Source of the DNA: Curvibacter delicatus NBRC 14919
GTDB taxonomy: Bacteria; Pseudomonadota; Gammaproteobacteria; Burkholderiales; Burkholderiaceae_C
DNA length: 64,000 nucleotides
Direction of reading: 5' to 3'
Assembly: GCF_001592265.1 (NCBI RefSeq)
Contig: NZ_BCWP01000015.1
Span: forward strand, 1-64,000
Within the stretch, counting starts at the first letter, position 1. The number at the start of each line of letters is the position of its first letter. A program made the position numbers and the translations under genes. Of the stretch, positions 35,879 to 44,882 are shown one piece after another. The notes beneath the pieces are model-generated. The model saw only the letters and a list, made by a program, of their open reading frames with translations. It had not been told where the DNA came from and made no database searches.

Positions 35879-37339
35879 CTATGCACCGCTTGGCTTGCCC
35901 TCTTCCTTTATCGGCAGGATATTCCAAGTGTATGAACCATACGGATGGAAATCAGGAAGATAACTTCGAATTTGGCCCTCGTCGAAGTAGTGGTGCGCAA
36001 TATTGGGGAACATCTCCCGGTCCACTGGGTACTTCGCATTAGGGTTGTGGAACATTGAGAGCCCTTCAGCCCAGGTCTCCGTAATCTCCCCCTGCTTGAT
36101 CTCAAAGCAAAATGGTTCCGGTAATGCTGAATTTTTGTCGTGCTTGTACCTAGTGCCTGCACGCATCATTCGTTGCTCGGGCAAACCAAAACCAGCAAGG
36201 CGCCCCATTCTGTTGAATTTTGAGATAGTGCCAGAGGCTGAGAACAGTACCGCACTGATGTTCTCGGAGTTAGGTTGCAGAAAAAACCCAGACGGAATCT
36301 GCTTTCCTTCGTACTCGTGCATCTCAATCTTCACAGGAGAAATGATGAGTTGCCCCTTCTCATCTATCGAGAAATCATGGCTGACCCCATACAAGTAGTC
36401 GATCAAAGCAGTTGACGTCCAGGTCATCGACTGTTTTTCATGGAAATCAGCGATGGCGAATACGAGTGGATTCCCAACGACATTTGGCATCTCCCAATAA
36501 GGCTTTGCGCGTGTGAGCTTTGACCATAGTGGGCTTCCGAACTTAATTGGAATCTTGGTTTCGTTCAGCTTTCGAATCTCTTCGATCGGGCGAAATAGCG
36601 GCTTGTCGTCAGGCTTTGGCGCGGGATCATTCAACGAGGGATTTACTGTAACGGCCTCAATGAAGACCTTCTTTCTACCGAAGGAGACCATGAAATCTGG
36701 CGCTGGGTCGGGCTTCTCGACATACAGCCCTTCTTCCAGTAGTGCAGCGTAGAGGTAGAGCTCCCAAATCCTCGAATCGAAGCCAGTTGTTTGAAACTGC
36801 TCGACAAAATTTCCGTCGATATCGCGAAAGTGACGCATCATTTCGGCCATGATCGAACGTGCCGGCAACCAATGGTTGCTCGATCGCATTAATTGAAAGG
36901 TAGAGCTGAGTTTTTCCTCTTGAACGACCGGCGTAAATAGGTCGATTCCGGCCTTATCCTCGACTTCGTCGCCTTGCTGGAACACCTCAGCGCCGCTATC
37001 AAAGTGTTTCTTGAGGTCCTTCAGCATCGCATGCAAAGCGTCATTACGACTCATGCTTACCTCGCCACCGATACAGCGATATCTCCCCTTGCCGTCTCGA
37101 CCAAGAGTGATATAGCCGTAGTCACGATCCGTTCGATCACGGATTAGCACGCCAATCACATGTTCGTCCAAAGTAGAAAAAAACTGGAGTTCTTCGCCAG
37201 CAACCGCAGCAATGGGAGAACGGGTCCATGCGACGAACGCGTTGTAGCGCTCCCGCGTAAGAGGCTTGACCGAATGCACGGCAAAAAGCGTAGCAACACG
37301 CTCCTCCTGGCTCGCGCCTTTAAGCTTGGCTTGTCCCAT
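35879..37339 (-). CDS. Protein of unknown function, low-GC accessory gene, nuclease-like motif
   Basis: I do not recognise a named family for this 486-residue protein. The DNA is visibly lower in GC (near 50%) than its neighbours, suggesting transfer. It begins MGQAKLKGASQEERVA, an opening that recurs in several uncharacterised bacterial proteins. Around residues 193-228 it has Glu193 in a helix, then PDFMV (Asp215) and VFIEAV (Glu228), an order like PD-(D/E)xK nucleases, but the usual Lys after the last Glu is Val. No membrane segment is seen. The ATG at 37339 has GGAGG five bases upstream; a longer reading to 37384 lacks one. The flanks hold no integrase or transposase gene. Confidence 0.6.
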   Translation of the reverse strand: MGQAKLKGASQEERVATLFAVHSVKPLTRERYNAFVAWTRSPIAAVAGEELQFFSTLDEHVIGVLIRDRTDRDYGYITLGRDGKGRYRCIGGEVSMSRNDALHAMLKDLKKHFDSGAEVFQQGDEVEDKAGIDLFTPVVQEEKLSSTFQLMRSSNHWLPARSIMAEMMRHFRDIDGNFVEQFQTTGFDSRIWELYLYAALLEEGLYVEKPDPAPDFMVSFGRKKVFIEAVTVNPSLNDPAPKPDDKPLFRPIEEIRKLNETKIPIKFGSPLWSKLTRAKPYWEMPNVVGNPLVFAIADFHEKQSMTWTSTALIDYLYGVSHDFSIDEKGQLIISPVKIEMHEYEGKQIPSGFFLQPNSENISAVLFSASGTISKFNRMGRLAGFGLPEQRMMRAGTRYKHDKNSALPEPFCFEIKQGEITETWAEGLSMFHNPNAKYPVDREMFPNIAHHYFDEGQIRSYLPDFHPYGSYTWNILPIKEEGKPSGA

Positions 37340-37458
37340 TGCGTCCTCCGAAATCTTTAATTTGAATTGTGCTGCAGTAGCCACGCGATGAAGAAGTTAC
37401 TCCTGGGATCAACGCGTTCACCGTAAACCCTGCTACTCAGGATGCCCTGACAATCAAA

Positions 37459-39132
37459 CTAGTTCGCGCAAATCCAGTCAAACGGCAACACCACCGCCCA
37501 ATCCACTGGCCGGCTGGTATCCACCTGCACCGCACACGCCCGCTCCTCCTGCGTCAACGGCTCGCGCGCCTTGAGCTGCCCTTCCAGCACCGCCACATCC
37601 GCCTCTGACGGATCACCCCCTTTTGAAGCCCGCTGCAGCACACGCTGGCGCAGCACGTCCACCGGTGCGTCCAACGCCAGGATGCGGCAGGGCAGACCGA
37701 GTTCCCGCGCCAATGCCATGAAGGGCTGGCGCTGCGCCACCTTGAGGCAGGTGGCGTCCACCAACACCGGCAGGCCGGCGTGCAGGATGGCGCGCGCCAG
37801 TTCAGCCAGGTGCGCATAGGTGCGTTGGCCGGCCTCGGCGGTGTAGATGCCACCGGGCACATGGTCGGCACTGCGTGCCAGGGCGGGCAGGCCGAACAGG
37901 CGCTTGCGCTCCACGTCCGCCTTCGCGCGCACGATGCCTTGCCACTCGATGAGTGATTGCGTCTGGCTGCTCTTGCCGGAGCCGGAGACACCGGTGGCGA
38001 GCCACAGCGCCAGCGAACGTGGCTTGATCAAGTCAGCCGCCAGCTGCAGGTAACGCACCACCTCCTGCTGCGCGGCCGCTTGCACGCCTGCCTGCCCTTG
38101 CAGTTGCGCACAACGCAGCGCCGCCACCTTGGCACGCACCATGGCGCGGTAGCACTGGTAGTAGGGCAGCAGCTGCAGGGCGAAGTAGTCGCCGCTGTGC
38201 TCCAGGTAGGCGTTGAGCAGGCGCCACGCATAGTCTGCGCGGCCATGGGCCTGCAGGTCCATGAGCACGAAAGCCAGGTCGGCCAGCACGTCGGTCCAGC
38301 GGAAGGCGGGGTTGAATTCGATGGCATCAAACAGCTCCGGCACGCCGTCAATCAGCACCAGGTTGTTGAGGTGCAGGTCGCCATGGCATTCGCGCACCCA
38401 GCCCTGGGTTCGGCGCTGTTGCATGAGCGGCGCCAATGCCGCGCCTTGTGCCAGGCTCCATGCCTGCACCGTCTGCAAAGTGCCCTGCAAAGGCGTACCC
38501 GCCACCACGGCCAACACGTCAGCGAAGTTGTGCGCCACGGCTTCGCGCATGGCCTCGGGCTGGCCCCAGGGGCTGCTGGCATCTGCCACAGCAGCGCCGG
38601 CATGGAAAGCGGCGATGTGCTGCGCCAGTTGGTCAATGTGCGCCGGCAGCAGGGCACCCTGGGCCGCCAGGTGGCTCAGCAGGCCGTCTTGCGCAAAACG
38701 GCGCATGTGCACGGCCCACTCCAGCACCGGGGTGTCCACGGGCAGCGCGTCCACGGGGACGATGCGCGGCGCCTGCAGCGTGCCGGTGACGGCCACCACG
38801 CCCAGGTAGATGCCGGGCGCGGTGCGGCGGTTGATGCGCAGCTCTTCCTCGCAGGCGGCGCGGCGCAGGGCCAGCGTGCTGTAGTCAAGAAAGTCCAGCG
38901 CCAGCGGCTTCTTGAACTTGTAGACGTGCTCGCCGGCCAGCAGCACCCAGGAGATGTGGGTCTCGATGCATTCAATGCCCGGCACCGCATGCGCAAAGGC
39001 CGCTGGGGTGCGCTGCAGTTGGGTGATGAGGGGGCCGGCATGCGAAGTGGCTGGGGGTAGATGGGTCTGCCGGATATTAGCGCGGCCACTGCGGTGACAC
39101 GCCTCGATCCATTGCCGACATTGTGTTGACAT
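37459..39132 (-). CDS. Fusion of aminoglycoside-phosphotransferase-like domain and P-loop kinase
   Basis: A protein of about 557 residues with two kinase-type halves. The N-terminal APH-like part (about residues 30-350) has ECHGDLHLNNLVLIDG as catalytic loop and DAIEFN as the Mg-binding segment. The C-terminal part (about 370-557) has a Walker A GVSGSGKSS and resembles Zeta-toxin/gluconate-kinase-like small kinases, with LVDATCLKVAQRQ. This layout occurs in an uncharacterised family; substrates are unknown. The start is uncertain: an ATG at 39132 without a ribosome site is used here, and the first 35 residues look poorly conserved. Confidence 0.75.
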   Translation of the reverse strand: MSTQCRQWIEACHRSGRANIRQTHLPPATSHAGPLITQLQRTPAAFAHAVPGIECIETHISWVLLAGEHVYKFKKPLALDFLDYSTLALRRAACEEELRINRRTAPGIYLGVVAVTGTLQAPRIVPVDALPVDTPVLEWAVHMRRFAQDGLLSHLAAQGALLPAHIDQLAQHIAAFHAGAAVADASSPWGQPEAMREAVAHNFADVLAVVAGTPLQGTLQTVQAWSLAQGAALAPLMQQRRTQGWVRECHGDLHLNNLVLIDGVPELFDAIEFNPAFRWTDVLADLAFVLMDLQAHGRADYAWRLLNAYLEHSGDYFALQLLPYYQCYRAMVRAKVAALRCAQLQGQAGVQAAAQQEVVRYLQLAADLIKPRSLALWLATGVSGSGKSSQTQSLIEWQGIVRAKADVERKRLFGLPALARSADHVPGGIYTAEAGQRTYAHLAELARAILHAGLPVLVDATCLKVAQRQPFMALARELGLPCRILALDAPVDVLRQRVLQRASKGGDPSEADVAVLEGQLKAREPLTQEERACAVQVDTSRPVDWAVVLPFDWICAN

Positions 39133-39186
39133 TGTCGACACAGCCCAGCCTCAGCGGCCAGGCACGTCGCCCGAAACGCTCCTGTT

Positions 39187-39240
39187 TTGATAGCTGTTGG
39201 CGCATATTTCACAAGGCCTACAGCCTTATTTTTCATAAAT
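39187..39240 (+). repeat. Dispersed repeat copy upstream of the rhodanese gene
   Basis: Begins TTTTGATAGCTGTTGGCG and ends ACAGCCTTATTTTTC, with CACAAGGCC inside. It shares the TTTGATAGCTG start, ACAAGG and T-run end with the copy at 28538. The rhodanese promoter must lie in or just after it (39241-39321). Confidence 0.6.
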
Positions 39241-39321
39241 TTCCGCATCATGACATCCCCTGGCACGAGGGTTGCGATAAGCATTCCAGGCATCTGCCTT
39301 TCAACCCCAGGAGAGAGCACC

Positions 39322-40224
39322 ATGAGCACAGCCCCCACCGCGGATTCCACCGTCCTGATTTCTCCCGCCGAGCTGCAGGCCCTGCTGGCCAGTGAGCCGG
39401 TGGTCCTCATCGACACACGCGACGCCGACACCTATGCGCAAGGCCACATTGCCGGCGCCGTCAACCTGCGCGAAACCTTCACCTACCTGGCCACCTCCAC
39501 GCCCGAAGGGCTGAAGGAACTCAAGGACACCTTTGCCGCCCACCTGGGCGCCATCGGCCTCTCCGGCAAGGAGACGGCGGTGTTTTACGAAGATGCGATG
39601 AACAGCGGTTACGGCCAGTCCTGCCGCGGTTATTACCTGCTGACCTGGCTGGGTTACCCCAAGGTGAAGGTGCTCAACGGCGGCTTCTCGGCCTGGAAGG
39701 CGGCGGGCCTGCCGGTTTCCACCGCAGCGGTGACGCCGGTGCCGGCCACCTTCCCCACCCACCTCAAGACCGCCGACGTGATGCTGACCAAGGAAGACGT
39801 GGCCGCGGCCCTGGGCACCGATACCGTGCTGCTGGACGTGCGCGACGTGGACGAATGGATTGGTGACAGCTCCAGCCCCTATGGCAAGGACTTCGCACCG
39901 CGCAAGGGCCGCCTGCCAGGCGCCAAGTGGGTGGAGTGGTACCGCTTCATGAAGCCTTCGCCACAGGGCCCGGTGTTCAAGTCGCCGGACGAGGTGCGCG
40001 CCGAATGCGCCACCGCCGGCATCAGCCCGAGCGACACGGTTTACCTCTACTGCTTCAAGGGCGCACGCGCCTCCAACACCTTCCTGGCGCTCAAGCAGGC
40101 CGGCTTCCAGGACGTGCGCATGTACTTCGGCTCGTGGAACGAGTGGTCGCGTGACAACGCGCTGCCGATCGAGTCCGGCCTGCCCTTCAAGAGCGCCGCA
40201 CCGGCGCTGGCCCTGGCGGCCTGA
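39322..40224 (+). CDS. Tandem-rhodanese sulfurtransferase
   Basis: A 300-residue protein with two rhodanese domains (about residues 10-135 and 155-285). The active-site loop of the second reads YCFKGARASNT, with the persulfide-forming Cys followed by the Arg typical of sulfurtransferases. The first domain has VLIDTRDADTYAQGHIAGAVN and is probably structural. Enzymes of this kind move sulfane sulfur from thiosulfate, mercaptopyruvate or persulfides to an acceptor. GGAGAG lies just before the ATG. First gene of a five-gene cluster (39322-44058) whose other members suggest sulfur- or thiol-linked oxidation. Confidence 0.88.
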   Translation: MSTAPTADSTVLISPAELQALLASEPVVLIDTRDADTYAQGHIAGAVNLRETFTYLATSTPEGLKELKDTFAAHLGAIGLSGKETAVFYEDAMNSGYGQSCRGYYLLTWLGYPKVKVLNGGFSAWKAAGLPVSTAAVTPVPATFPTHLKTADVMLTKEDVAAALGTDTVLLDVRDVDEWIGDSSSPYGKDFAPRKGRLPGAKWVEWYRFMKPSPQGPVFKSPDEVRAECATAGISPSDTVYLYCFKGARASNTFLALKQAGFQDVRMYFGSWNEWSRDNALPIESGLPFKSAAPALALAA

Positions 40225-40272
40225 CGCCTGCACCCCCATTTTTCAACACGCAACTGCACTTTAGGAAACACC

Positions 40273-40845
40273 ATGTCCTCCACCGACCTGCTCGAACCCA
40301 CCGCCCCCGTGACCACCGTGAAGGCCTACCTGCGCCCGATCGACCGCGACGGCCTGATGGCCTTTGCCGAGAAAGGCCGCAACAACCCGGCCAGCCGCGG
40401 CACCAACAAGGTCCACACCGTGATGGAAGGCCAGTACCGCTCGCTCAGCTACGTGGGCAACCATGCGCCGGTGGTGGTGGACGAGCCGCTGCACCTGTTC
40501 GGCCAGGACACCGCGCCGGCGCCGGGCGAGATCGTGCTCTCGGGCCTGGGCGGCTGCCTGGCGGTGGGCATCACCGCCGTGGCCACCTGGAAGCGCGTCA
40601 AGCTCACCAAGCTCGAAGTGTTTCTGGAAGGCGACATCGGCAACCCGGCCGCCTGGGGTGCCGACGGCGCGCTGCAGAAAACGCCGCCCGAGATGGGCTT
40701 CCAGGCCATCCGCGTCAAGGTGCTGGTGGAAGGCGATGCGCCGCGTGAGGTGCTGGACGAGATCGTGCAGCACGCCAACTACTACTCGCCGGTGGCCAAC
40801 ACGATGCGCAACCCGATCCCGTTCACCATCGGCCTGGCCGACTGA
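40273..40845 (+). CDS. OsmC-like protein with only one of the two catalytic cysteines
   Basis: A 190-residue OsmC/Ohr-fold protein. The first conserved Cys is present in LSGLGGCLAVGITAVA. The second, normally in a CPVSN-type stretch, is replaced: the segment reads HANYYSPVANTM. Without it the peroxidase disulfide cycle cannot run as in Ohr or OsmC. It may bind a thiol or persulfide ligand instead. It lies between the rhodanese and flavoprotein genes with gaps of about 45 bases. Confidence 0.82.
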   Translation: MSSTDLLEPTAPVTTVKAYLRPIDRDGLMAFAEKGRNNPASRGTNKVHTVMEGQYRSLSYVGNHAPVVVDEPLHLFGQDTAPAPGEIVLSGLGGCLAVGITAVATWKRVKLTKLEVFLEGDIGNPAAWGADGALQKTPPEMGFQAIRVKVLVEGDAPREVLDEIVQHANYYSPVANTMRNPIPFTIGLAD

Positions 40846-40890
40846 ACCTTCACCCCGACATTCCACCCGCTGCCAACCGAGGAGCCCCGC

Positions 40891-42048
40891 ATGAACGCCG
40901 CCGACCTGCCCCGTGAAGTCACCAGCCTGCCGCCACTGTCCGGCGACGCCCTGCTGGCCGCCGTACGTGCGGTGGCACAGGGCCCGCTGCAGCAGCAGGT
41001 GGAAGCGATCGACCGCCAAGGCCACTACCCGGCTGCGGTGCTGCGCCAGCTCGCGGCCGTGGGCGCCATGAGCGCGCACCTGGACGCGCACGCCGGCCCA
41101 GGCAGCTACGCACTGGCCATTCAGGCCATGGCCGAGGTGTCGCGTGTGTGCGGTGCCACCGGCTTCATGATGTGGTGCCAGGCAGTGTGCGGCCTGTACA
41201 TGCAGCAGTCGGGCAACCCGGCGCTGATGGGTGAGGCGCTGATGGAACACGCCAGCGGCGTGGGCCTGGGCGGTACCGCGCTGTCCAACCCGATGAAGAG
41301 CTACGCGCAGATCGAGGGCCTGCTGCTCAAGGCCACCCCGGTGGAAGGCGGCTACCGCATCAACGGCACGCTGCCCTGGGTGAGCAACCTGGGACCGGAC
41401 CATTACTGCGGCGCCATTGCCGCGGTGGTGGACGAGGCACAACAGCCGTTGGACAAGGAAGTGATGTTCCTGCTGCGCTGCAACGCGCCCGGTGTGGAGC
41501 TGCGCGAATGCCCGAGCTTCTCGGCCATGGAAGGCACCGGCACCTACGCCCTGCGCGTGAAAGACCTGTTCATCGGCGCCGACGACCTGATCGCCGACCC
41601 GGCCAAGCCGACCATTGCACGCATCCGCGCCGCCTTCGTCATGCTCCAGTGCGGCATGGCGGTGGGCATCACGCAGGGCGCCATAGACAGCATGTGGGCG
41701 GTCGAGCCGCAACTCGGCCACGTGAACCAGTTCCTGGAAGACCGGCCCGCCGAGCTGCAGGCTGAACTCGATGCCTTGACCGCGCGCGTGATGAAGATGG
41801 CCGAGACACCGTTCGACAGCAGCACCGAGTTTTTCATTGACGTGCTCGATGCGCGGGCGCATGGTGCCGAGCTGTGTCTGCGTGCCGCGCAGTCGGCCCT
41901 GATGCACCAGGGCGCGCGTGGTTACCTGATGAGTTCGGACGTGCAGCGCCGCGTGCGCGAGTCGCATTTCGTGGCCATCGTCACGCCGGCCATCAAACAC
42001 CTGCGCAAGGAGATGGCGCGCCTGAGCGCCGAGGAGCTGCCGGCATGA
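40891..42048 (+). CDS. Acyl-CoA-dehydrogenase-family flavoprotein, possible monooxygenase
   Basis: A 385-residue protein of the acyl-CoA dehydrogenase fold: an N-terminal helical domain (about residues 15-125), a central beta region ([13 protein letters not shown], then [12 protein letters not shown]), and a C-terminal four-helix region. It lacks an obvious catalytic base in the usual place and resembles the DszC/SfnB branch, whose members are flavin-dependent monooxygenases acting on sulfur or aromatic compounds. The exact substrate is unknown. A four-base overlap (ATGA) couples it to the rubredoxin-reductase fusion gene, a likely electron partner. Confidence 0.75.
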   Translation: MNAADLPREVTSLPPLSGDALLAAVRAVAQGPLQQQVEAIDRQGHYPAAVLRQLAAVGAMSAHLDAHAGPGSYALAIQAMAEVSRVCGATGFMMWCQAVCGLYMQQSGNPALMGEALMEHASGVGLGGTALSNPMKSYAQIEGLLLKATPVEGGYRINGTLPWVSNLGPDHYCGAIAAVVDEAQQPLDKEVMFLLRCNAPGVELRECPSFSAMEGTGTYALRVKDLFIGADDLIADPAKPTIARIRAAFVMLQCGMAVGITQGAIDSMWAVEPQLGHVNQFLEDRPAELQAELDALTARVMKMAETPFDSSTEFFIDVLDARAHGAELCLRAAQSALMHQGARGYLMSSDVQRRVRESHFVAIVTPAIKHLRKEMARLSAEELPA

Positions 42049-43382
42049 ACACACGCACCCCGATTGCCGAGGCGGTCCAAGGTACGAGTGCCGCACGGCA
42101 GCCCGAAGGCACGAAGGCCCCCTCGGGGGGCAGCGCAGCACACGCAGTGGCAAGCGTGGGGGCCACACTCGCTCCGTTTGAGCAGTACATCTGCAACGCC
42201 TGCGGCTACATCTACAACGAAGCCGATGGCGACCCCGACAGCGGCCTGCCCGCCGGCACCCGCTTCGCCGACATCCCGGACGACTGGGCCTGCCCGCTGT
42301 GCGGTGTGACCAAGGCCGACTTTGCGCCCTACACGCCGCCAGACCTGGCCGCGTTGCAGGCGCAAGCCGCTTGCACCCCGGCGCTGGCCGCGCGCCAGAC
42401 ACCGGGCGTGGTGATCGTCGGCGCCGGCCGCGCCGGCTGGCAACTGGCCGAAACGCTGCGCGCCCTGGATGCGGCGCTGCCCATCACGCTGGTGACCGCC
42501 TGCGCCGGCGACGTGTACGATAAGCCGCTGCTGTCGGTGGCGGTGGCGCGCCAACTCGACGCGGACAAGCTGGTGCGCGAGACCGGTGCCGCCGCCGCGC
42601 AGCGCCTGAACGTGCGCCTGCTGGCGCACACCCATGCCATCCGCATCTGCGCCGATACGCAGCAGTTGCGCACCACACGCGGCACCTTGCCCTACCAGCA
42701 CCTTGTGCTGGCGCACGGCGCGCAGCCGGCGCTGCCGCCCAGCCTGCCGGCCGCGCTGTGCTGGCGCGTCAATCATCTGGGCGCCTACCTGCAATTGCGT
42801 GCGGCACTCGGAGACACATCCAAGGACGTGCTGATCGTCGGCGCCGGCTTGGTGGGCAGCGAACTGGCCAACGATCTGGCGCTGGGCGGCCACCGCGTCA
42901 CCCTGCTGGACACACAGCCCGAACCGTTGGCACGCTGGCACGACGCACAGGCCGGCGCACAGGTGCTGCAGGCTTGGCAGGATCTGCCGATCCGTTTTGT
43001 TGGCGGCGTATGCGTGGCCCGTGTGGAGAAGATCCAGGGGCGCTACCGCGTGAGCACCGAGTGCGGCCAACGTTTTGCCGCCGACCAGGTGATTGCCGCT
43101 ACCGGCCTGCAGACACCGAGCCGACTGGCCCAGGGCGCCGGGCTGGCATGGCAAAACGGCATTGCGGTGACGCCCGACACCTTGCGCACCAGCGACCCGC
43201 ACATCCACGCCCTGGGCGACTGCATCACGGTGAACGGGCAGGCCAGCCGTTACATCGAACCGATCGTGCGCCAGGCCCGCACCATTGCGGCCGACATCTG
43301 CGGCTGCACGCCGCAGCCCTACGAAAGCCGGCCAGCCATGGTGCGGGTGAAGACAACCTCGCTGCCCTTGACGCTGCATTGA
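42045..43382 (+). CDS. Rubredoxin fused to FAD-dependent NAD(P)H rubredoxin reductase
   Basis: A 445-residue fusion. The rubredoxin domain (about residues 48-95) has both iron-binding pairs, [15 protein letters not shown] and [12 protein letters not shown] linker leads to a reductase with an FAD motif [15 protein letters not shown], an NAD(P) motif [17 protein letters not shown] and the C-terminal HALGDC FAD segment. It would pass electrons from NAD(P)H through FAD to rubredoxin. Residues about 7-42 are encoded by a dispersed GC-rich repeat. The start overlaps the flavoprotein stop. Rubredoxin reductases usually feed alkane hydroxylases; none is here. Confidence 0.88.
   Translation: MNTRTPIAEAVQGTSAARQPEGTKAPSGGSAAHAVASVGATLAPFEQYICNACGYIYNEADGDPDSGLPAGTRFADIPDDWACPLCGVTKADFAPYTPPDLAALQAQAACTPALAARQTPGVVIVGAGRAGWQLAETLRALDAALPITLVTACAGDVYDKPLLSVAVARQLDADKLVRETGAAAAQRLNVRLLAHTHAIRICADTQQLRTTRGTLPYQHLVLAHGAQPALPPSLPAALCWRVNHLGAYLQLRAALGDTSKDVLIVGAGLVGSELANDLALGGHRVTLLDTQPEPLARWHDAQAGAQVLQAWQDLPIRFVGGVCVARVEKIQGRYRVSTECGQRFAADQVIAATGLQTPSRLAQGAGLAWQNGIAVTPDTLRTSDPHIHALGDCITVNGQASRYIEPIVRQARTIAADICGCTPQPYESRPAMVRVKTTSLPLTLH
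42070..42165 (+). repeat. GC-rich dispersed repeat inside the rubredoxin-fusion gene
   Basis: A segment including GGCCCCCTCGGGGGGCAG and ending GGCAAGCGTGGGGGCC, with complementary GGCCCCC and GGGGGCC ends. Elements like this are usually intergenic in Comamonadaceae genomes (recalled, not searched). Here it is translated in frame as a Ser/Ala/Gly-rich stretch ahead of the rubredoxin domain. Confidence 0.6.
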
Positions 43383-43386
43383 ACAC

Positions 43387-44058
43387 ATGACGACATCCGC
43401 CACCCCTGCGTTCGATCTGTACGGTTTCTGGCGCACCTCGGCCACCTACCGCGTGCGCGTGGCGCTGGCGATGAAGGGGTTGCCGGTGCACGAGCACATC
43501 GTCAACCTCGACGCCGGCGAGCAGCACAGCCCGGTCTACCGCGCGCTCAACCCCCTGGGCGGTATCCCGACGCTGGTGGAACCGGGCCATGCGCCCATCA
43601 CCCAGTCGCTGGCCATTCTGGAATTTCTGGAAGAGACCCAGCCCGAGCCGCCGCTGTTGCCTAGCGAGCGCCACGCGCGGGCGCGGGTGCGCTCGCTGGC
43701 AGGCATGCTGGCGGCGGACACGCATCCGCTGATCACACCGCGGGTGAGGAAATACCTCAATGCCTCCCATGGCCTTGACGATGCCGCCTGGCGTGCCTGG
43801 CAGACCCACTGGTTCGGCACCGGGTTGCGCGCCGTGGAACAGCGCCTGGCCAGTGAGGCCGAAACCGGCGTCTTCTGCCACGGCGACCAGCCCGGCATGG
43901 CCGACATCTGCCTGGCCAGCGTGCTGGCGGTGATGCAGGTGTTCCAGATCGAGGTGCGTGACATCCCGACCATCGAGCGCATCGTGGCGCGTTGCCAGAC
44001 GCTGGCGCCCTTCGCCCGCGCCCACCCGCGCCGCCAGCCGGGTGCGCCGGCGGCCTGA
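43387..44058 (+). CDS. Zeta-class glutathione S-transferase / maleylacetoacetate isomerase-like
   Basis: A 223-residue GST. The thioredoxin-like N-domain starts LYGFWRTSATYRVRVALAMKG; the zeta-class SSxSxRVR site is present as RTSATYRVR, and the cis-Pro loop reads GGIPTLVE. The C-domain has the helical DxxLA pattern (MADICLASVL). Maleylacetoacetate isomerases share this architecture, but no tyrosine-degradation genes are nearby. In this cluster a glutathione conjugate or thiol-transfer role is plausible. It starts four bases after the rubredoxin-fusion stop and converges with phnE. Confidence 0.85.
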   Translation: MTTSATPAFDLYGFWRTSATYRVRVALAMKGLPVHEHIVNLDAGEQHSPVYRALNPLGGIPTLVEPGHAPITQSLAILEFLEETQPEPPLLPSERHARARVRSLAGMLAADTHPLITPRVRKYLNASHGLDDAAWRAWQTHWFGTGLRAVEQRLASEAETGVFCHGDQPGMADICLASVLAVMQVFQIEVRDIPTIERIVARCQTLAPFARAHPRRQPGAPAA

Positions 44059-44078
44059 GCGGCCCCGGCTGCAAACGC

Positions 44079-44882
44079 TCAGACCAGCAGCTTGCGGATG
44101 CGGGCCGACACCAGGTCGATCGCGCTGACGGTGACGATGATGATCAGCATCACCGCGCTGGTTTCGGCGTACTGGAAGCCGCGGATGATCTCCCACAGCA
44201 CGACGCCGATGCCGCCGGCCCCGACCATGCCCACCACCGAGGCCGAACGCACGTTGGATTCGAAGCGGTAGAGCGTGAACGAAATCCAGAGCGGCATGAC
44301 TTGCGGGATGACGCCGTAGATGATTTCGTGCAACGCGCTGGCGCCGGTGGCACGGATACCCTCCACCGGCTGCGGGTCGATGGACTCCACGGCCTCCGAG
44401 AACAGCTTGGCCAGGATGCCGGCGGTGTGGATCCACAAGGCCAGCACACCGGCAAACGGCCCCAGGCCGACGGCGACGACAAACAGCATGGCAAACACCA
44501 TCTCGTTGATGGCACGGCAGGCGTCCATCAGGCGGCGCATGGGCTGGTAGACCCACCATGGCACGATGTTCGACGAGGCCAGCAGCCCCATGGGCACAGC
44601 GGTGATGACCGCCAGCGCCGTGCCCCAGAGCGCGATCTGCAGCGTGACCACCATTTCCTTCACATACAGCGGCCACTGGCTGAAGTTGGGCGGGAAAAAC
44701 TCGGCCGCGTAGGTGGCCATGTTGCCGCCATCGCGCCAGAGCTCGAGCGGGCGCATGTCGGCGCCGCGCCACGAGGCCGCGAGCAGGACCAGCAGCAGGC
44801 CCCAGACGAGGTAGGCACCCAGGCTGCGCTTGAGCGCCGGCGGTGCCGGTGCCAGGGCCGGCAAGGGAGCGGCGGTACTCAT
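44079..44882 (-). CDS. phnE: Phosphonate ABC transporter permease PhnE
   Basis: A 267-residue inner-membrane permease with about six hydrophobic segments. The EAA loop reads [23 protein letters not shown]-like (here [16 protein letters not shown]), the contact point for the ATPase. It imports phosphonates with PhnD and PhnC. The start overlaps the phnD stop by four bases. Last gene of the phosphonate operon on the minus strand. Confidence 0.93.
   Translation of the reverse strand: MSTAAPLPALAPAPPALKRSLGAYLVWGLLLVLLAASWRGADMRPLELWRDGGNMATYAAEFFPPNFSQWPLYVKEMVVTLQIALWGTALAVITAVPMGLLASSNIVPWWVYQPMRRLMDACRAINEMVFAMLFVVAVGLGPFAGVLALWIHTAGILAKLFSEAVESIDPQPVEGIRATGASALHEIIYGVIPQVMPLWISFTLYRFESNVRSASVVGMVGAGGIGVVLWEIIRGFQYAETSAVMLIIIVTVSAIDLVSARIRKLLV

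Noticed and set aside
35683-35886. 67-codon minus-strand frame at the edge of the low-GC island, considered as a transposase remnant
   Set aside because: Overlaps the end of the hybrid kinase gene and shows no transposase motif that I can recognise.
40261-42402. Minus-strand open frame of 713 codons
   Set aside because: Antisense to the OsmC-like, flavoprotein and fusion genes, all with clear family motifs; typical high-GC shadow frame.
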